From: an uncultured Pseudomonadota bacterium
Lineage (GTDB): Bacteria; Pseudomonadota; Gammaproteobacteria; Steroidobacterales; Steroidobacteraceae
Reading direction: 5' to 3'
Assembly: GCA_903828595.1 (NCBI GenBank)
Contig: CAIKMS010000026.1
Span: forward strand, 62,001-126,000
DNA: 64,000 bases
Position numbers and translations under genes: made by a program. Under the pieces are notes generated by a model. It saw only the letters and a program-made list of their open reading frames with translations. It made no database searches and was not told the origin of the DNA. This document shows positions 26,458 to 36,370 of this stretch, in pieces (position 1 is the first letter of the stretch; each line of letters opens with the position of its first letter).

Positions 26458-27876
26458 TTAAAGATAAGGTGCGAACAGCCGGGTTGCACTATCTCTGAGG
26501 CGGACCGACAAGGTTCGTTTCGACAGCAGGGACGTATTAAGCTCGTTGATTGTGTTTTTCAGTATTAAATCCTCAAGCTGTAGGGCGAGGGTAGGATCAT
26601 AGAGTTCCACATTCATTTCAAAGTTCAGCGTAAAGCTGCGTGTGTCCCAGTTGGCGCTGCCAATGAGACACCAGAGGCCGTCTACCACTAAGAGTTTGGA
26701 ATGATCAAAGGGTGCCGGGTGTGTCCACAGACGGCAGCCGCTATCCAGTAAAGGGCCGATATGAGCCCGATTAGCCCAGTCTACCCAAGGTTGATTGCTT
26801 TTTTCAGGCAGGACAATATCCACATCAGCGCCGCGCAGTGCCGCTAGTGATAAGGCAGTCATCAAACGCTCGTCCGGTAAAAAATAGGGCGTCATAATTC
26901 TTACTGATCGACGAGCACAGTTTACAGCCTCCATGATCAGCAGCTCGGTTTTCTCCAGATCTTGGTCTGGACCGGATGTCACGGTGCGCGCGCGCGTTGT
27001 GCCGCACGATTTAAGCTTTGGAATCCAGCGTTCACCCGCTAAGGTCTCTCCAGTTGAGAAGAGCCAATCACTGGCAAAAACTTCCCGTATCTGTGCGACT
27101 ACCGCTCCTTCAATTCGGAAGTGCTTATCGAGCACGGCCTCATTCCCATGCGTGGCCACAAGATTTTCTGCACCGATATTTAGGCCGCCGGTGAAAGCCA
27201 CACGACCATCGATAATCAATAATTTGCGATGATTACGCAGATTAATAAAAGGCATACGCCATGGAGTTACCGAGTGAAGAAATCGCACGCAATTAACGTT
27301 GCGTGAACGTAACTCACGATAGGCGTGGCAACGAAAATAACCACTGCCGACACCATCAATCAGGACACGGACTTCAACGCCGCGTTGCTGAGCTCGAACT
27401 AATGCCTCAATGAAACGATTCCCAGCTTCATCAGCCCTGAATAAATAACTGGCTAGTCCAACACTATGTATGGAATTTTCAATTGCCTCTAGCATCACCG
27501 GATAAGCCGAGTCGCCGTTCTCATACAGGTCGATGCGATTACCGTCTTCTACATAGCGACCCGTAATGCGTGTTCCGCTGATCTCAATAGCTCCTAAGCC
27601 GCTGTTCAAGCCTAGGGTCGTGCCGGGTAGCGCAAGGCGTCGGGTATCGGGCGCTGTACCGCGCAACGACTGAGCTCGTGTGCGTACCCGATTAATACCT
27701 AGGAGCATGTAGACAATGCTGCCCAGTACCGGGGATAACCAAGCTAATCCAATCCAGGCAACGGCGGCGCGCGGCTCACGTTTGAAGCTTAAGGCATGGA
27801 TCGTAACTCCCGATGCCAGAACCAAATGGATGAGAGTAAATACTAATGGATATAGAGTAGGTAAGCTGGGTGCCAT
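26458..27876 (-). CDS. cls: Cardiolipin synthase, phospholipase D type
   Basis: The protein has 472 residues. Two N-terminal membrane helices (about 8-30 and 37-60, with AWLSPVLGSIVYMLLGINR) are followed by two HKD phospholipase D motifs: HRKLLIIDGRVAFTGG near residue 216 and HSKLLVVDGLWCLIGSANWD near residue 392. This is the ClsA-like plan, in which two phosphatidylglycerols condense to cardiolipin and glycerol at the inner membrane. The C-terminal ending with its Arg-rich RLRDSATRLFAPYL is normal. It stands alone, convergent with the GntR gene and divergent from the DUF1684 gene. Confidence 0.92.
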   Translation of the reverse strand: MAPSLPTLYPLVFTLIHLVLASGVTIHALSFKREPRAAVAWIGLAWLSPVLGSIVYMLLGINRVRTRAQSLRGTAPDTRRLALPGTTLGLNSGLGAIEISGTRITGRYVEDGNRIDLYENGDSAYPVMLEAIENSIHSVGLASYLFRADEAGNRFIEALVRAQQRGVEVRVLIDGVGSGYFRCHAYRELRSRNVNCVRFLHSVTPWRMPFINLRNHRKLLIIDGRVAFTGGLNIGAENLVATHGNEAVLDKHFRIEGAVVAQIREVFASDWLFSTGETLAGERWIPKLKSCGTTRARTVTSGPDQDLEKTELLIMEAVNCARRSVRIMTPYFLPDERLMTALSLAALRGADVDIVLPEKSNQPWVDWANRAHIGPLLDSGCRLWTHPAPFDHSKLLVVDGLWCLIGSANWDTRSFTLNFEMNVELYDPTLALQLEDLILKNTINELNTSLLSKRTLSVRLRDSATRLFAPYL

Positions 27877-28075
27877 TAAACTACCGTTGAAGAGTTATCG
27901 TTCGTTGGGTATCGGTGGATCAAACTGGATTCATCATAAACAAAACCAGCTCTTCTGGCAGGCCGTACCCTAGCTAATCACTGAGATATTGCACCTTATC
28001 CCCTACGGGGTTCGGCGCGTGGCGAAGTTAGGGCCAGGTTACTGTGAGGTGGCCGTGGGTTTTTGGAGAAGAAAG

Positions 28076-29011
28076 ATGGATTTCATACAGCAATTGTCCT
28101 ATCGCCAAATTTATTCCAGTCTTGTCGTCATGCTCCTGCTCATGGTGTCAGCGGGCAGTTTGGCATTGGCTGATGAGTCTGTGTCGGTGCCAGCGCCGCT
28201 TTCCCAGTGGCGAGCGCATCGTCTGGAGTCGCTAACCAGTCCTACCGGTTGGCTGACGCTCGAGGGTTTGTTCTGGTTAAAACCCGGGTCTAACGTTTTT
28301 GGTAGTGGTGCGTCGGCATCTTTGAAGTTGCTCCACCCCAAGCTACCGCCTGTCGCTGGGGAGTTTATCCTCAACGGTAGCCAAGTTGATTTTGCCGCTG
28401 CTCGGTCTGTCGCGGTGATGAGCAACGGTGTTCGCGTGTCTAAAATATCTTTAAAGGCGGATACCTCAGGAGAACCCACCGTCCTGTCGATCGGGACTCT
28501 AGACTTTTTTGTGATTGAACGCGGTGATCGGTTCGGAATTCGTGTTCGTGATCGTGAGAGCTCGCGTCGACGAGATTTCGCCGGGCTTCAGTATTTTCCG
28601 GCCCGTGATGAGTGGTTTGTAGATGCACGCTTTGAGGCCTACTCGCCTGCCCGGACTATCCCGATCGTGAACATCTTGGGAATGGAGGTCCCGATGACTT
28701 CCCCTGGTGCCGTAGTCTTCGAAAAGGACGGACAACAGTGGCGTCTTGATACGGTCCTCGAGGAGTCTGACTCGCCGGAACTGTTCATTATGTTTGCCGA
28801 TGCGACTTCCGGAAGAGAAACCTATGGAGGAGGTCGTTTTCTGACCGCCCAATTACCCAAGGACGGTCATGTCCAGTTGGACTTTAACCGCGCCTACAAC
28901 CCCCCTTGCGCCTTCAATAACTTTGCAACCTGCCCCTTGCCACCCTCGCAAAATCGTCTGAGTTTGCCGGTTAGGGCTGGGGAGTTGAAGTACGCCCACA
29001 GCGGCGGTTAG
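28076..29011 (+). CDS. DUF1684 domain-containing exported protein
   Basis: The ATG at 28076 has GGAGAAG (28065-28071) at good spacing and gives 311 residues. The in-frame ORF opening at 27989 has no such site. A signal peptide is followed by the DUF1684 domain, recognised by LTSPTGWLTLEGLFWLKPG near residue 50 and the near-invariant AYNPPCAFNNFATCPLPP ending with NRLSLPVRAGE. The family is widespread but its biochemical function is not established; it appears in bacteria and archaea, often as an exported or lipid-anchored protein. Neighbours give no clear hint. A GC hairpin (29000-29019) overlaps its stop codon and could be a weak terminator. Confidence 0.88.
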   Translation: MDFIQQLSYRQIYSSLVVMLLLMVSAGSLALADESVSVPAPLSQWRAHRLESLTSPTGWLTLEGLFWLKPGSNVFGSGASASLKLLHPKLPPVAGEFILNGSQVDFAAARSVAVMSNGVRVSKISLKADTSGEPTVLSIGTLDFFVIERGDRFGIRVRDRESSRRRDFAGLQYFPARDEWFVDARFEAYSPARTIPIVNILGMEVPMTSPGAVVFEKDGQQWRLDTVLEESDSPELFIMFADATSGRETYGGGRFLTAQLPKDGHVQLDFNRAYNPPCAFNNFATCPLPPSQNRLSLPVRAGELKYAHSGG

Positions 29012-29067
29012 AGGCCGCTTTCGCCAGTCCGGAGACGTTTAGAGGATCGAGCTGCCTGATTGCGTTG

Positions 29068-29290
29068 ACGGTGCCGGCTTTCGTCGGCACACTGCTTGCG
29101 CGTTCAGGAGTTTCCGAGAGTCCTTAGATTTTCGGGAGTGAAACGGGAAGCCGGTGTGCTGTAAAGCTTAAGTCCGGCGCTGCCCCCGCAACGGTAGATG
29201 AGTTAAGTCGATCCACAGCCACTGCGCATCTCGCGTGGGAAGGCGGGTCGATCGGCGTGAGCCACTCATGAGCCCGTATACCGACCTGTA
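29068..29290 (+). ncRNA. Cobalamin riboswitch
   Basis: The conserved blocks appear in order: GGTGCCGGC...GTCGGCAC (29070-29090); AACGGGAAGCCGGTG (29142-29156); the B12 box core CTGCCCCCGCAACGGTA (29180-29196); GCCACTG (29218-29224) with GTGGGAAGGCG (29235-29245); and AGCCCGTATACCGACCTG (29271-29288). This is the order of the class I AdoCbl aptamer. Downstream, AGGTG..GTCCG (29322-29335) can pair with CGGAC..CACCT (29345-29357), a likely expression platform hairpin before btuF. High cobalamin should lower expression of btuFCD. It explains the 419-base gap before the next gene. Confidence 0.93.
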
Positions 29291-29430
29291 ACGATGCGGC
29301 ACGTGTTGCGGTGGGCGATGCAGGTGCGGTGTCCGTCTGTCTGGCGGACCTACACCTACTTCCACCAATGCTGAGATGTGCCCGGGCCTCGCAAGAGTCG
29401 CACGGTGGGTGCGTAAAAAGGTTGGTACTG

Positions 29431-30315
29431 ATGGGCGTTTCTTCTGTAGCTCGGCTGCTGTGTCTGAGCCTACTGGTTTCACTGATGCCTATGACCATGG
29501 GCTGGGCCGGCGTGGTGCGCGATGACCGAGGTCAGGTCGTCGCCTTAAGTCATTCGCCTCAACGAATTGTTACGATGATACCGTCGCTAACGGAAATCGT
29601 TTGTGGATTGGGAGAGTGCCGGCGTTTAGTAGCGACCGATCAGTATTCTAACTGGCCTGCTTCTGTCGTAGACCTTCCGAAAGTGGGGGGGCTGGACGAC
29701 GCCGTTATTGAGACGATCGTGAGTCTCAAACCTGATGTTGTGATTTTAACTCGATCCGAGCGTACGACGACCCGACTGGCGCAGCTTGGCATTGCTACCT
29801 TTGTGCTCAACACGGAACGTTACGACGATGTGTCACGCAATGTCGTGCGCATCGCAGAGTTGCTGGGTGTATCTGCGCAGGCTGCCATACTCAACGCTCA
29901 GATTCAAAGTTCCGTGGACACGGTCCTGGCGCGTGCGCATTGGAGCGACAAAAAAAGATCACCTCTCGTCTACTTTGAGGTTGATAGTGCGCCCTACGCG
30001 GCTGGCGAGGCATCGTTTATCGGTGAGCTGCTGAGTAAGCTGGGCGCACGCAATGTCGTATCCGCTTCTTTAGGCGCATTCCCAAAATTAAATCCTGAGT
30101 TTGTCGTTCGACAAAACCCAGACGTAATAATGACGTTGCCTAGCGTCGGCGTGCCGCTGGATAGTCGTCCTGGCTGGAATACGATTCGGGCGGTGCGCGA
30201 ACATCGAGTCTGCGAATTCACGACAACCGGTAGGGATCTCATCACACGTCCCGGACCGCGCATGGCGCAGGGGTTGGAGTTGATGAGTGATTGTCTAGCA
30301 AAAGTGGCACCGTGA
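29431..30315 (+). CDS. btuF: Cobalamin ABC transporter substrate-binding protein
   Basis: The ATG at 29431 gives 294 residues with a signal peptide (VARLLCLSLLVSLMPMTMG); the longer frame opening at 29311 lies in the riboswitch expression platform. The periplasmic-binding fold of the BtuF/TroA type is shown by PQRIVTMIPSLTEIVCGLG near residue 40, VGGLDDAVIETIVSLKPDVV near residue 87, and a C-terminal RPGPRMAQGLELM. It binds cobalamin in the periplasm and hands it to BtuCD. The upstream riboswitch supports the B12 assignment over siderophores. Its stop overlaps the btuC GTG in GTGA. No btuB receptor gene is present nearby. Confidence 0.9.
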   Translation: MGVSSVARLLCLSLLVSLMPMTMGWAGVVRDDRGQVVALSHSPQRIVTMIPSLTEIVCGLGECRRLVATDQYSNWPASVVDLPKVGGLDDAVIETIVSLKPDVVILTRSERTTTRLAQLGIATFVLNTERYDDVSRNVVRIAELLGVSAQAAILNAQIQSSVDTVLARAHWSDKKRSPLVYFEVDSAPYAAGEASFIGELLSKLGARNVVSASLGAFPKLNPEFVVRQNPDVIMTLPSVGVPLDSRPGWNTIRAVREHRVCEFTTTGRDLITRPGPRMAQGLELMSDCLAKVAP

Positions 30316-31358
30316 CAGCTGCACCCGTTCCTACATCGGACACTGTTAGTTCGAGCAGCCGCTCTAAGAGCGCTGTCTATGGATGGGTCATTGCTGGGCT
30401 GGTATTAACCATTGTGCTCGGGGCCTTAAGCTTGGTCGTGGGCACCACGAGCCTTATGACGTCATTACGGTGGCTGCTCAGTCCGGATAGCCAGGCTGAC
30501 ACCGTGCTTTGGCAGATTCGGTTACCACGCACCTGCGGTGCTTGGTGTGCGGGAGCACTTTTGGGTTTAGGTGGCGCGATCGCTCAGGGGTTGTTTCGCA
30601 ATCCTCTTGCCGAACCGTATCTACTGGGCACAGCCTCCGGTGCGGCATTGGGGGTAACGCTTTGTCTTTTGTCGGCGGATGCTTCCTTGCTTAGCTTGGC
30701 TTGGTTTGGGCAGTTAGGTGTCATCGGCGCGGCTTTTATCGGGGCTTGCGCCGCTATGTTGCTGACCTTGACCCTCGCGCGAGGTGTCTTACAGACGGCG
30801 AACTTACTGCTCGCTGGAGTGGTGGTAAGTTTTTTGCTTAGTGCAGTAACTGAACTCTTGTTGCTCAGTGCGCCGAACGTCTGGCGTACGCTGCAGAGTT
30901 TTTTGCTGGGAACCACGGGATTTTTAAGCTGGCGTTCAGTGGTGCTGTTAGGAATTTCCTTGGTTTTGACGGTTATTCCGGCTTTGTTGTTATCCCGTGG
31001 CTTGGATGCCTTGACTCTTGGTGAGGAGACGGCTCAATCCTTAGGTTTGTCCTTGCCGGTGTTGAGAGTTTCATTTTTAGCAATCTTATCCCTGGTGACT
31101 GCAGTCTCGGTGGGTCAAGTCGGCGTCGTCGGCTTTGTCGGTCTCGTCGCACCTCACCTAGTAAGGCAGCTGATGCATGTGAATCACCGGGGATTGTTGC
31201 TGATGGCACCACTCATGGGTGGGCTTTTGCTGCAGTCGGCAGACTTGTTGAGTCGTGCCATTTGGAGTCCCATGGACTTGCCGGTGGGCGCCGTGACAGC
31301 CTGTATTGGTGGCGTTTATTTGGTTGGCTTGTTATGGCGTCGTTCTCATGGCCGTTGA
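30312..31358 (+). CDS. btuC: Cobalamin ABC transporter permease
   Basis: I choose GTG 30312, which overlaps the btuF stop codon in GTGA; the frame also opens at TTG 30291. The 348-residue protein is a FecCD/BtuC-type permease with about ten helices and the family landmarks RLPRTCGAWCAGALLGLGGA, then the RNPLAEPYLLGTASGAALG segment, and GLVAPHLVRQLM with the coupling helix near the C terminus. It forms the inner membrane channel with BtuD. The operon order F-C-D behind a cobalamin riboswitch supports the substrate. Confidence 0.92.
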   Translation: MTAAPVPTSDTVSSSSRSKSAVYGWVIAGLVLTIVLGALSLVVGTTSLMTSLRWLLSPDSQADTVLWQIRLPRTCGAWCAGALLGLGGAIAQGLFRNPLAEPYLLGTASGAALGVTLCLLSADASLLSLAWFGQLGVIGAAFIGACAAMLLTLTLARGVLQTANLLLAGVVVSFLLSAVTELLLLSAPNVWRTLQSFLLGTTGFLSWRSVVLLGISLVLTVIPALLLSRGLDALTLGEETAQSLGLSLPVLRVSFLAILSLVTAVSVGQVGVVGFVGLVAPHLVRQLMHVNHRGLLLMAPLMGGLLLQSADLLSRAIWSPMDLPVGAVTACIGGVYLVGLLWRRSHGR

Positions 31359-32133
31359 TCTTGCATCCGTTGGGTCGGCTCTTGGGTGTCGGGGCTTATC
31401 GGTGGCCTACGGGCAGCGCAAAGTCCTGCACGAGATAGACCTAGAGTTTGAGCCGGGATTATGGACAGCTGTGGTCGGTCCTAATGGTTCGGGAAAATCC
31501 ACTTTATTGCGAGCCTTAGCGGGACTACAGTCGTCGCGCGGAGAGATCTTTTTAGCCGGCCGGCCGCTTAAGAGTTGGCCTAGGCGATCCCGTGCTAGGC
31601 AACTTGCTTGGTTGGCCCAGGGAGCTCCGACAACGGATTTGACCGCCCGTGAGAGCGTAGCTTTGGGGCGTTTTTCACACACTGGTTGGCTAGGTAGCCG
31701 GGAATCGGTTGATGAGGCAGCCATCGAGGCGGCGATGGATGCTACCGGTACGACTGAGTGGGGCCATCGGCGGCTATCTACGCTGTCCGGCGGAGAGCGT
31801 CAGCGGGTCCATTTGGCTCGTGCCTTAGCTACACAAGCAAAGGTTCTCTTGCTGGACGAACCGACCACGCATCTAGACCCGCCGCACCAACAGGATGTTG
31901 CGTTGCTGATGAAACGTCAGGCCCGTGAACAAGGTGTCTGCGTGGTGAGTGCGATCCATGAGTTATCAATCGCTCTGGCAGCCGACCGTCTGATTGTCGT
32001 CAAAGACGGCATGATCATCGGGCATGGGTCTGTAAACGAAGCCTTAAGTGGTGACTGGTTATCCGCAGCTTTTGGTACGCCAATTGAGATTGTGCAAATG
32101 CAAGGCGCGTTTCTTTGGTGCCCAAAACTTTAG
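31348..32133 (+). CDS. btuD: Cobalamin ABC transporter ATP-binding protein
   Basis: The ATG at 31348 overlaps the last 11 bases of btuC and gives 261 residues. The ABC motifs are complete: Walker A GPNGSGKST, the Q-loop in WLAQGAPTTD, signature LSGGERQR, Walker B VLLLDEPTTHLD and the switch histidine in SAIHE. It belongs to the BtuD/FepC subfamily and powers cobalamin uptake with BtuC. Its stop codon overlaps by four bases the convergent stop of the GFA-family gene. Confidence 0.92.
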   Translation: MAVDLASVGSALGCRGLSVAYGQRKVLHEIDLEFEPGLWTAVVGPNGSGKSTLLRALAGLQSSRGEIFLAGRPLKSWPRRSRARQLAWLAQGAPTTDLTARESVALGRFSHTGWLGSRESVDEAAIEAAMDATGTTEWGHRRLSTLSGGERQRVHLARALATQAKVLLLDEPTTHLDPPHQQDVALLMKRQAREQGVCVVSAIHELSIALAADRLIVVKDGMIIGHGSVNEALSGDWLSAAFGTPIEIVQMQGAFLWCPKL

Positions 32134-32582
32134 ACTGTCCCTATTGTCGTAGGGCTTTTTCGGGTGCGCTCACGCGGATGGCAAGCTAAGCCATCATTTG
32201 GATGGTCCCAGCTCAGTGCGTCCTCCATCCAAATGTGGTCTTCCGGCGGATACTCGTCAGGGTGATCGAGCGTGGCTACGGTGATATCAATGGTAACCGG
32301 GCTGCTGGCGGACCAATAGGTCAGCGGTGAGCCGCATTGAGAACAGAATTGACGCTCCACATGTTCCGCCGAGCGAAAAGCGTTTGTAGAACCGCAAAGA
32401 ATTTCCCATGTCTCCAAAGGCACCGTGAGCCATGCTACGGCATGAGCACCGGCTATTTTCTGGCACGAGCGACAATGGCACATCGTTGCCGGCGCTATAG
32501 GAGTCCCAATGGCATATCTCACGCGGCCGCAACGGCACGAGCCCTGGGTACGCTTGGCAGGCGATACGACTGGTGGTGTCAA
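32130..32582 (-). CDS. GFA family (glutathione-dependent formaldehyde-activating-like) protein
   Basis: The protein has 150 residues with the GFA/CENP-V zinc fold. Cysteines appear as GSCRCGRVRY (about residues 14-23), CHCRSC (about 35-40) and FCSQCGSPL (about 79-87), the zinc ligand set of the family. The family name comes from an enzyme in Paracoccus, but most members have no shown activity with formaldehyde, and no formaldehyde genes are nearby. It lies convergent to btuD with a 4-base overlap and 24 bases downstream of the universal stress gene, with which it may be co-transcribed. Confidence 0.88.
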   Translation of the reverse strand: MTPPVVSPAKRTQGSCRCGRVRYAIGTPIAPATMCHCRSCQKIAGAHAVAWLTVPLETWEILCGSTNAFRSAEHVERQFCSQCGSPLTYWSASSPVTIDITVATLDHPDEYPPEDHIWMEDALSWDHPNDGLACHPRERTRKSPTTIGTV

Positions 32583-32606
32583 TGGTTAATCCTAAGCTTT
32601 CGGCAA

Positions 32607-33548
32607 CTAGACATGAATTTTGGGTGATGCCTTAATGATCAGGATATCGCACGGCATAACATCTAAAAGCGCCTCAGCCGTGTGACCAATAAAAATCCGG
32701 TCGAGGCCGCTACGTGACACCGCCCCCATAGCCAAGATATCAATTGCACCGTGTTTAGCGTAGACCGGCAATTCATCGATGGCAATGCCCTCGCGCAGGT
32801 GAGTGCGGTGTTGAGGAATATCATGGACGCGTGCTAAGTGTTCGAAGCGTTCCCTATCCAGCGTACGCTGCGCGTCTATGACTTCTTGGGGCATCAACAT
32901 TGCAACCCCACCCATGCCACCTCCTGTCGCGCCCGCCGCGTACAGGCCCATAGGCGACCAGCAGTGTATGAGAGACGGTTGTGTCCCGAAGCCGCGAGCA
33001 ATACGCTCGGCCGCATAGATCACCGCATGATCCAACAAAGCAGGCGTATCTTGAGGATGACCCGGGTCGACAGCGGCCGCGACGTGAGGCGTCTCTGACC
33101 AGCTCTGCTCTTTGACTAATAGCAGTGGTGACTGACAGGCTCGAATAAGGTGAAAGTCCGTGTTGGACAGCAAAGTTCGTCGAATTAACGAGTGATGATG
33201 TGTGTCCTTGACGACCAAGTCCGGCCTGGTGAGAACGATATAGTCCTCCATGATGGCATGAAGGGGATTGCCGAATTCCACGTGACAGGTTACTGACAAA
33301 TTGTCAGCCCGAAAGGGTTCGGCCAAGACCTGCATTTGCTCTAAATATTTGTTTCGAACCGGCCGAATCGTATTTTCTTGACTGATCTCGTCGGGAAAAA
33401 ATGAACGCGTCAGCGTGGGATTAGCGACGCAGCACAAGATATCTACCTTGGCTCTGAAGTTAACAGCAATCTGGCGCGCTTTCTTCAGGGCAGCAGATTG
33501 CTGTGCGGTAGGGTCAGCAATAACTAAAATGCGTTTGATTGATTCCAT
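32607..33548 (-). CDS. Tandem universal stress protein (UspE-like)
   Basis: The protein has 313 residues with two UspA domains (about 5-145 and 160-308). The first opens with RILVIADPTAQQSAALKKA. The second ends with ILAMGAVSRSGLDRIFIGHTAEALLD, which is the G-2x-G-9x-G(S/T) nucleotide-binding stretch with the third position altered. This is the UspE form. Such proteins help survival under stress, but the molecular role is poorly defined. The two domains differ from each other, as is usual for UspE. It is followed on the same strand by the GFA gene. Confidence 0.88.
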   Translation of the reverse strand: MESIKRILVIADPTAQQSAALKKARQIAVNFRAKVDILCCVANPTLTRSFFPDEISQENTIRPVRNKYLEQMQVLAEPFRADNLSVTCHVEFGNPLHAIMEDYIVLTRPDLVVKDTHHHSLIRRTLLSNTDFHLIRACQSPLLLVKEQSWSETPHVAAAVDPGHPQDTPALLDHAVIYAAERIARGFGTQPSLIHCWSPMGLYAAGATGGGMGGVAMLMPQEVIDAQRTLDRERFEHLARVHDIPQHRTHLREGIAIDELPVYAKHGAIDILAMGAVSRSGLDRIFIGHTAEALLDVMPCDILIIKASPKIHV

Positions 33549-33725
33549 TTTTTACCCCTGACCACGGTTTCTGGTGGGGTTAGATTATCTTGGCCTTTTT
33601 TAGGCAGATATCCGTAATCATACGCATATGATGGTCACTGACCACACCAAAGGACGCGCCATTTGCCCTTCATCCGCTTCGCACGATGATCGTAAGATCC
33701 AGTCACCGTGCTAGCAGATAGTTTT

Positions 33726-35903
33726 TTACGCGATAGCAATCTGTCCGGCGAAAGGCAAAGTTCGCAGTCGCTTGCGAGTTGCCGCAAATAGCGCGTTGGC
33801 AACGGCTGGCGCCACCAATGCGGTTGACGGTTCACCCATGCCTCCTGGCGTTTCCGTACTATCCAATAGATGCACGTCGATTTGCGGTGTCTCACTCATT
33901 CGCAGTACTCGATAAGTGTCAAAGTTAGCTTGTTTGACTTCACCGCCCTCGATATGGATATCGCCCCAGAGCGCCGCTGACAATCCGAACACGATACCGC
34001 CAAAAACTTGCGATTCAACGATTTTCGGATTGACCTTGATGCCGCAGTCCACCACACACACCACGCGGTGTATTTTCATTTTGCCACTGGCATCCAGCGA
34101 AATATCCGCCACCTGTGCCAGATAGCTTCCGTAGCCTTCCATGACGGACACGCCCAGAAAATGGCCCTTTTCGGTTTTCCCCCAATCGGCTCGGCTCGCT
34201 GCTTCATTGAGCACCCGCAAGGCGCGAGGCTGCTTTTTCAGTAGCTGCCTTCGATACTCTACTGGATCGACCCCGCGTGAATGCGCTAGCTCATCCATAA
34301 AGCTTTCAACGACGAAACAGTTCAGGGCGTGGCTCACTGATCGCCAGTAGCCGACGTCTATTCCAACCTCATGCTGGACGTACTCCACGAAGATATTTGG
34401 GACGTCGTAAAGGTAATTAGCCGCAGCCTCCACGGCAAACGAGTCCACCTCATTCGAATCCGGTGACGGGAAGAGGCGTGCGGTAACTGAAGGGCTGGTT
34501 ATTTTGATATGAATGGCGTCTATGTCGCCGTTCGCGGCCAGGCCTGCAACTATTTGGTCGTAAGCCGGTGGACGATAGGTATCGTGTGTCATGTCATCTT
34601 CACGTGTCCAAATGACTTTGACTGGTGCCCCGAGTGCCTTTGAACCTTCGACCGCAGCAGGAATGAAGTCTGTCTCTAAGCGTCTGCCAAAGCCACCCCC
34701 CAACAACGTTGTGTGGATGCGTACCTGATCCGGCTTCATGCCGGCGGCATGAGCGGCAACCTCTTGTGCCATTTGCTGCACTTGGGTTCCCACATAAACA
34801 TCACAGCGCGAGGCTTGCACATCTGCTGTGCAATTCATCGGTTCAAGAGTGGCGTGCGCTAATAGCGGTAATTCATAAGTTGCTGAAAGCGTATGTGGGG
34901 CGCTTTTTAGGACGGCTAACGCGTCACCGTCCTTGCGTGCCGATAGTCCATTTCCGGAGGAGGCCGCTTTGAGCCCCGCCCGAATCGTTGCATTACTCAC
35001 GTTTAGTCTCGCGCCTGGTGACCAAACGATTTTGAGGGCATCACGCGCCTTAAGTGCTTGCCAATAATGGGTAGCAACCACCAGAACTCCGCTGCCCTGG
35101 CCCACGGTAAGGATTTTAACCACGCCGGGCATGCCGACAGCCTCGGTGCTATCCACTGACTGAACGGTGCCGCCTAGAACGGGGCTTTGGATTAGCGCCG
35201 CGTATTTCATACCACGAAGTTTGACGTCAATTCCGAATTCGGCACTGCCATCGATCTTCGACGGGCTGTCTAAGCGTGCTGCGCCTTTACCGATGAGTTC
35301 GAAGGAGGCGGTTTTCTTAAGAACAACTTCTTTCGGTGAGGGTAACGGCAGGGTTGCCGCTAATTCAGCAACGTCACCAAAGGTGAGCCGCGCATCACCG
35401 GCTCCGTGTATGTATCCGTCTTTAACCCACAGCGTCGTCGCGGGCGCACCTAAGCGCCTAGAGGCAGCTTCAATCAGTACCATTCGTGCTTGGGCGCCAG
35501 CAATACGAAGTTTTTCCCATGCATCGCGCGTGCTAGTGCTCCCACCCGTCAGCTGGCCACCCGCAAGGTCATTCACGTAGTGAGCACCAACAGGAGCGGC
35601 CTCGATGTTGATGGCACTCAAAGGTAGCTCGAGTTCCTCAGCGATAAGCATCGGCAGCGTCGTGTAGACGCCTTGCCCCATCTCCGAGCGATCAACAATA
35701 ATGGTGATCTTGTTATCAGTTCCGATACGCAGCCAGGCTGACGGTTGACTACTGCCGGCCATCTTTGAGGGGGGCACTGCGCGGTGACAAGCCGGTAGGC
35801 TTAGGGCAATGATAAGGCCACCACTCAGGAGACTTGCGTTTCGCAGGAAGTCACGGCGCGAGGAATTAAGATTGGGATGAATCAGTTCATTGGATGTTTT
35901 CAT
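33726..35903 (-). CDS. Molybdenum hydroxylase large subunit (IorB-like, xanthine dehydrogenase family)
   Basis: The ATG at 35903 overlaps the stop of the upstream Fe-S gene in ATGA and gives 725 residues; the open frame continues upstream only as a shadow inside that gene. A twin-arginine signal ([16 protein letters not shown]) marks Tat export with cofactor bound. The molybdopterin-binding motifs include [23 protein letters not shown] and the C-terminal PGGMGEPST, where the glutamate is the expected catalytic base. This is the form seen in isoquinoline 1-oxidoreductase and membrane-bound aldehyde dehydrogenases. The substrate is unknown. No c-type cytochrome subunit gene is adjacent. Confidence 0.9.
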   Translation of the reverse strand: MKTSNELIHPNLNSSRRDFLRNASLLSGGLIIALSLPACHRAVPPSKMAGSSQPSAWLRIGTDNKITIIVDRSEMGQGVYTTLPMLIAEELELPLSAINIEAAPVGAHYVNDLAGGQLTGGSTSTRDAWEKLRIAGAQARMVLIEAASRRLGAPATTLWVKDGYIHGAGDARLTFGDVAELAATLPLPSPKEVVLKKTASFELIGKGAARLDSPSKIDGSAEFGIDVKLRGMKYAALIQSPVLGGTVQSVDSTEAVGMPGVVKILTVGQGSGVLVVATHYWQALKARDALKIVWSPGARLNVSNATIRAGLKAASSGNGLSARKDGDALAVLKSAPHTLSATYELPLLAHATLEPMNCTADVQASRCDVYVGTQVQQMAQEVAAHAAGMKPDQVRIHTTLLGGGFGRRLETDFIPAAVEGSKALGAPVKVIWTREDDMTHDTYRPPAYDQIVAGLAANGDIDAIHIKITSPSVTARLFPSPDSNEVDSFAVEAAANYLYDVPNIFVEYVQHEVGIDVGYWRSVSHALNCFVVESFMDELAHSRGVDPVEYRRQLLKKQPRALRVLNEAASRADWGKTEKGHFLGVSVMEGYGSYLAQVADISLDASGKMKIHRVVCVVDCGIKVNPKIVESQVFGGIVFGLSAALWGDIHIEGGEVKQANFDTYRVLRMSETPQIDVHLLDSTETPGGMGEPSTALVAPAVANALFAATRKRLRTLPFAGQIAIA

Positions 35904-36370
35904 TTGGCGGTAGCCTCCCGACTGAGTTCGGCGGCACGGTGTATCGCCGCCCGTATACGCGGGTAAGTTCCACAGCGACAGATATTTCCCGACATCGCGC
36001 TGTCGATATCGGCATCGGTCGGTGAGGGGTTGGTAGCTAGCAAAGCCGTTGCCGCCATGATTTGTCCAGACTGGCAGTAACCGCATTGAGGAACGTCGAT
36101 TTCCAGCCAGGCCTTTTGTACCGGATGGGATCGATCAACAGACAGCCCCTCAATCGTGCGAATTTTGTGGCCGACCGCGTCTCCGACACTGACGCTGCAT
36201 GAGCGTACCGGTTGGTCATCAAGGTGTACGGTGCACGCACCGCAAAGCCCTTTTCCGCAACCAAATTTGGTCCCCGTCATTCCCAGGTGATCGCGTAATG
36301 CCCACAGCAAGGGGGTGTCAGCAGACATGTCTGCTTCCAGTTCGCCACCATTGATATTGAGTTTAATCAC
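35900..36370 (-). CDS. Molybdenum hydroxylase [2Fe-2S] subunit (IorA-like)
   Basis: The protein has 156 residues with two [2Fe-2S] sites: the plant-ferredoxin type cysteines in [16 protein letters not shown] with a later RSC (about residues 38-62), and the helical domain pair CGYCQSGQ and [11 protein letters not shown] (about 97-137). The start is GTG at 36370 with GGAG eight bases upstream. It passes electrons from the molybdenum subunit coded immediately downstream through an ATGA overlap. It has no signal peptide, so it would be exported by riding with the Tat-carrying large subunit. Confidence 0.93.
   Translation of the reverse strand: MIKLNINGGELEADMSADTPLLWALRDHLGMTGTKFGCGKGLCGACTVHLDDQPVRSCSVSVGDAVGHKIRTIEGLSVDRSHPVQKAWLEIDVPQCGYCQSGQIMAATALLATNPSPTDADIDSAMSGNICRCGTYPRIRAAIHRAAELSREATAK

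Noticed and set aside
27989-28075. N-terminal extension of the DUF1684 protein
   Set aside because: The extension precedes a clear signal peptide, and GGAGAAG fits the ATG at 28076.
29124-29498. Minus-strand open frames over the riboswitch
   Set aside because: They are antisense to a clear cobalamin aptamer, have no family resemblance and no ribosome site.
32130-32582. Formaldehyde detoxification role for the GFA-family protein
   Set aside because: The family name is not evidence of activity, and no glutathione-formaldehyde dehydrogenase or methylotrophy gene is nearby.
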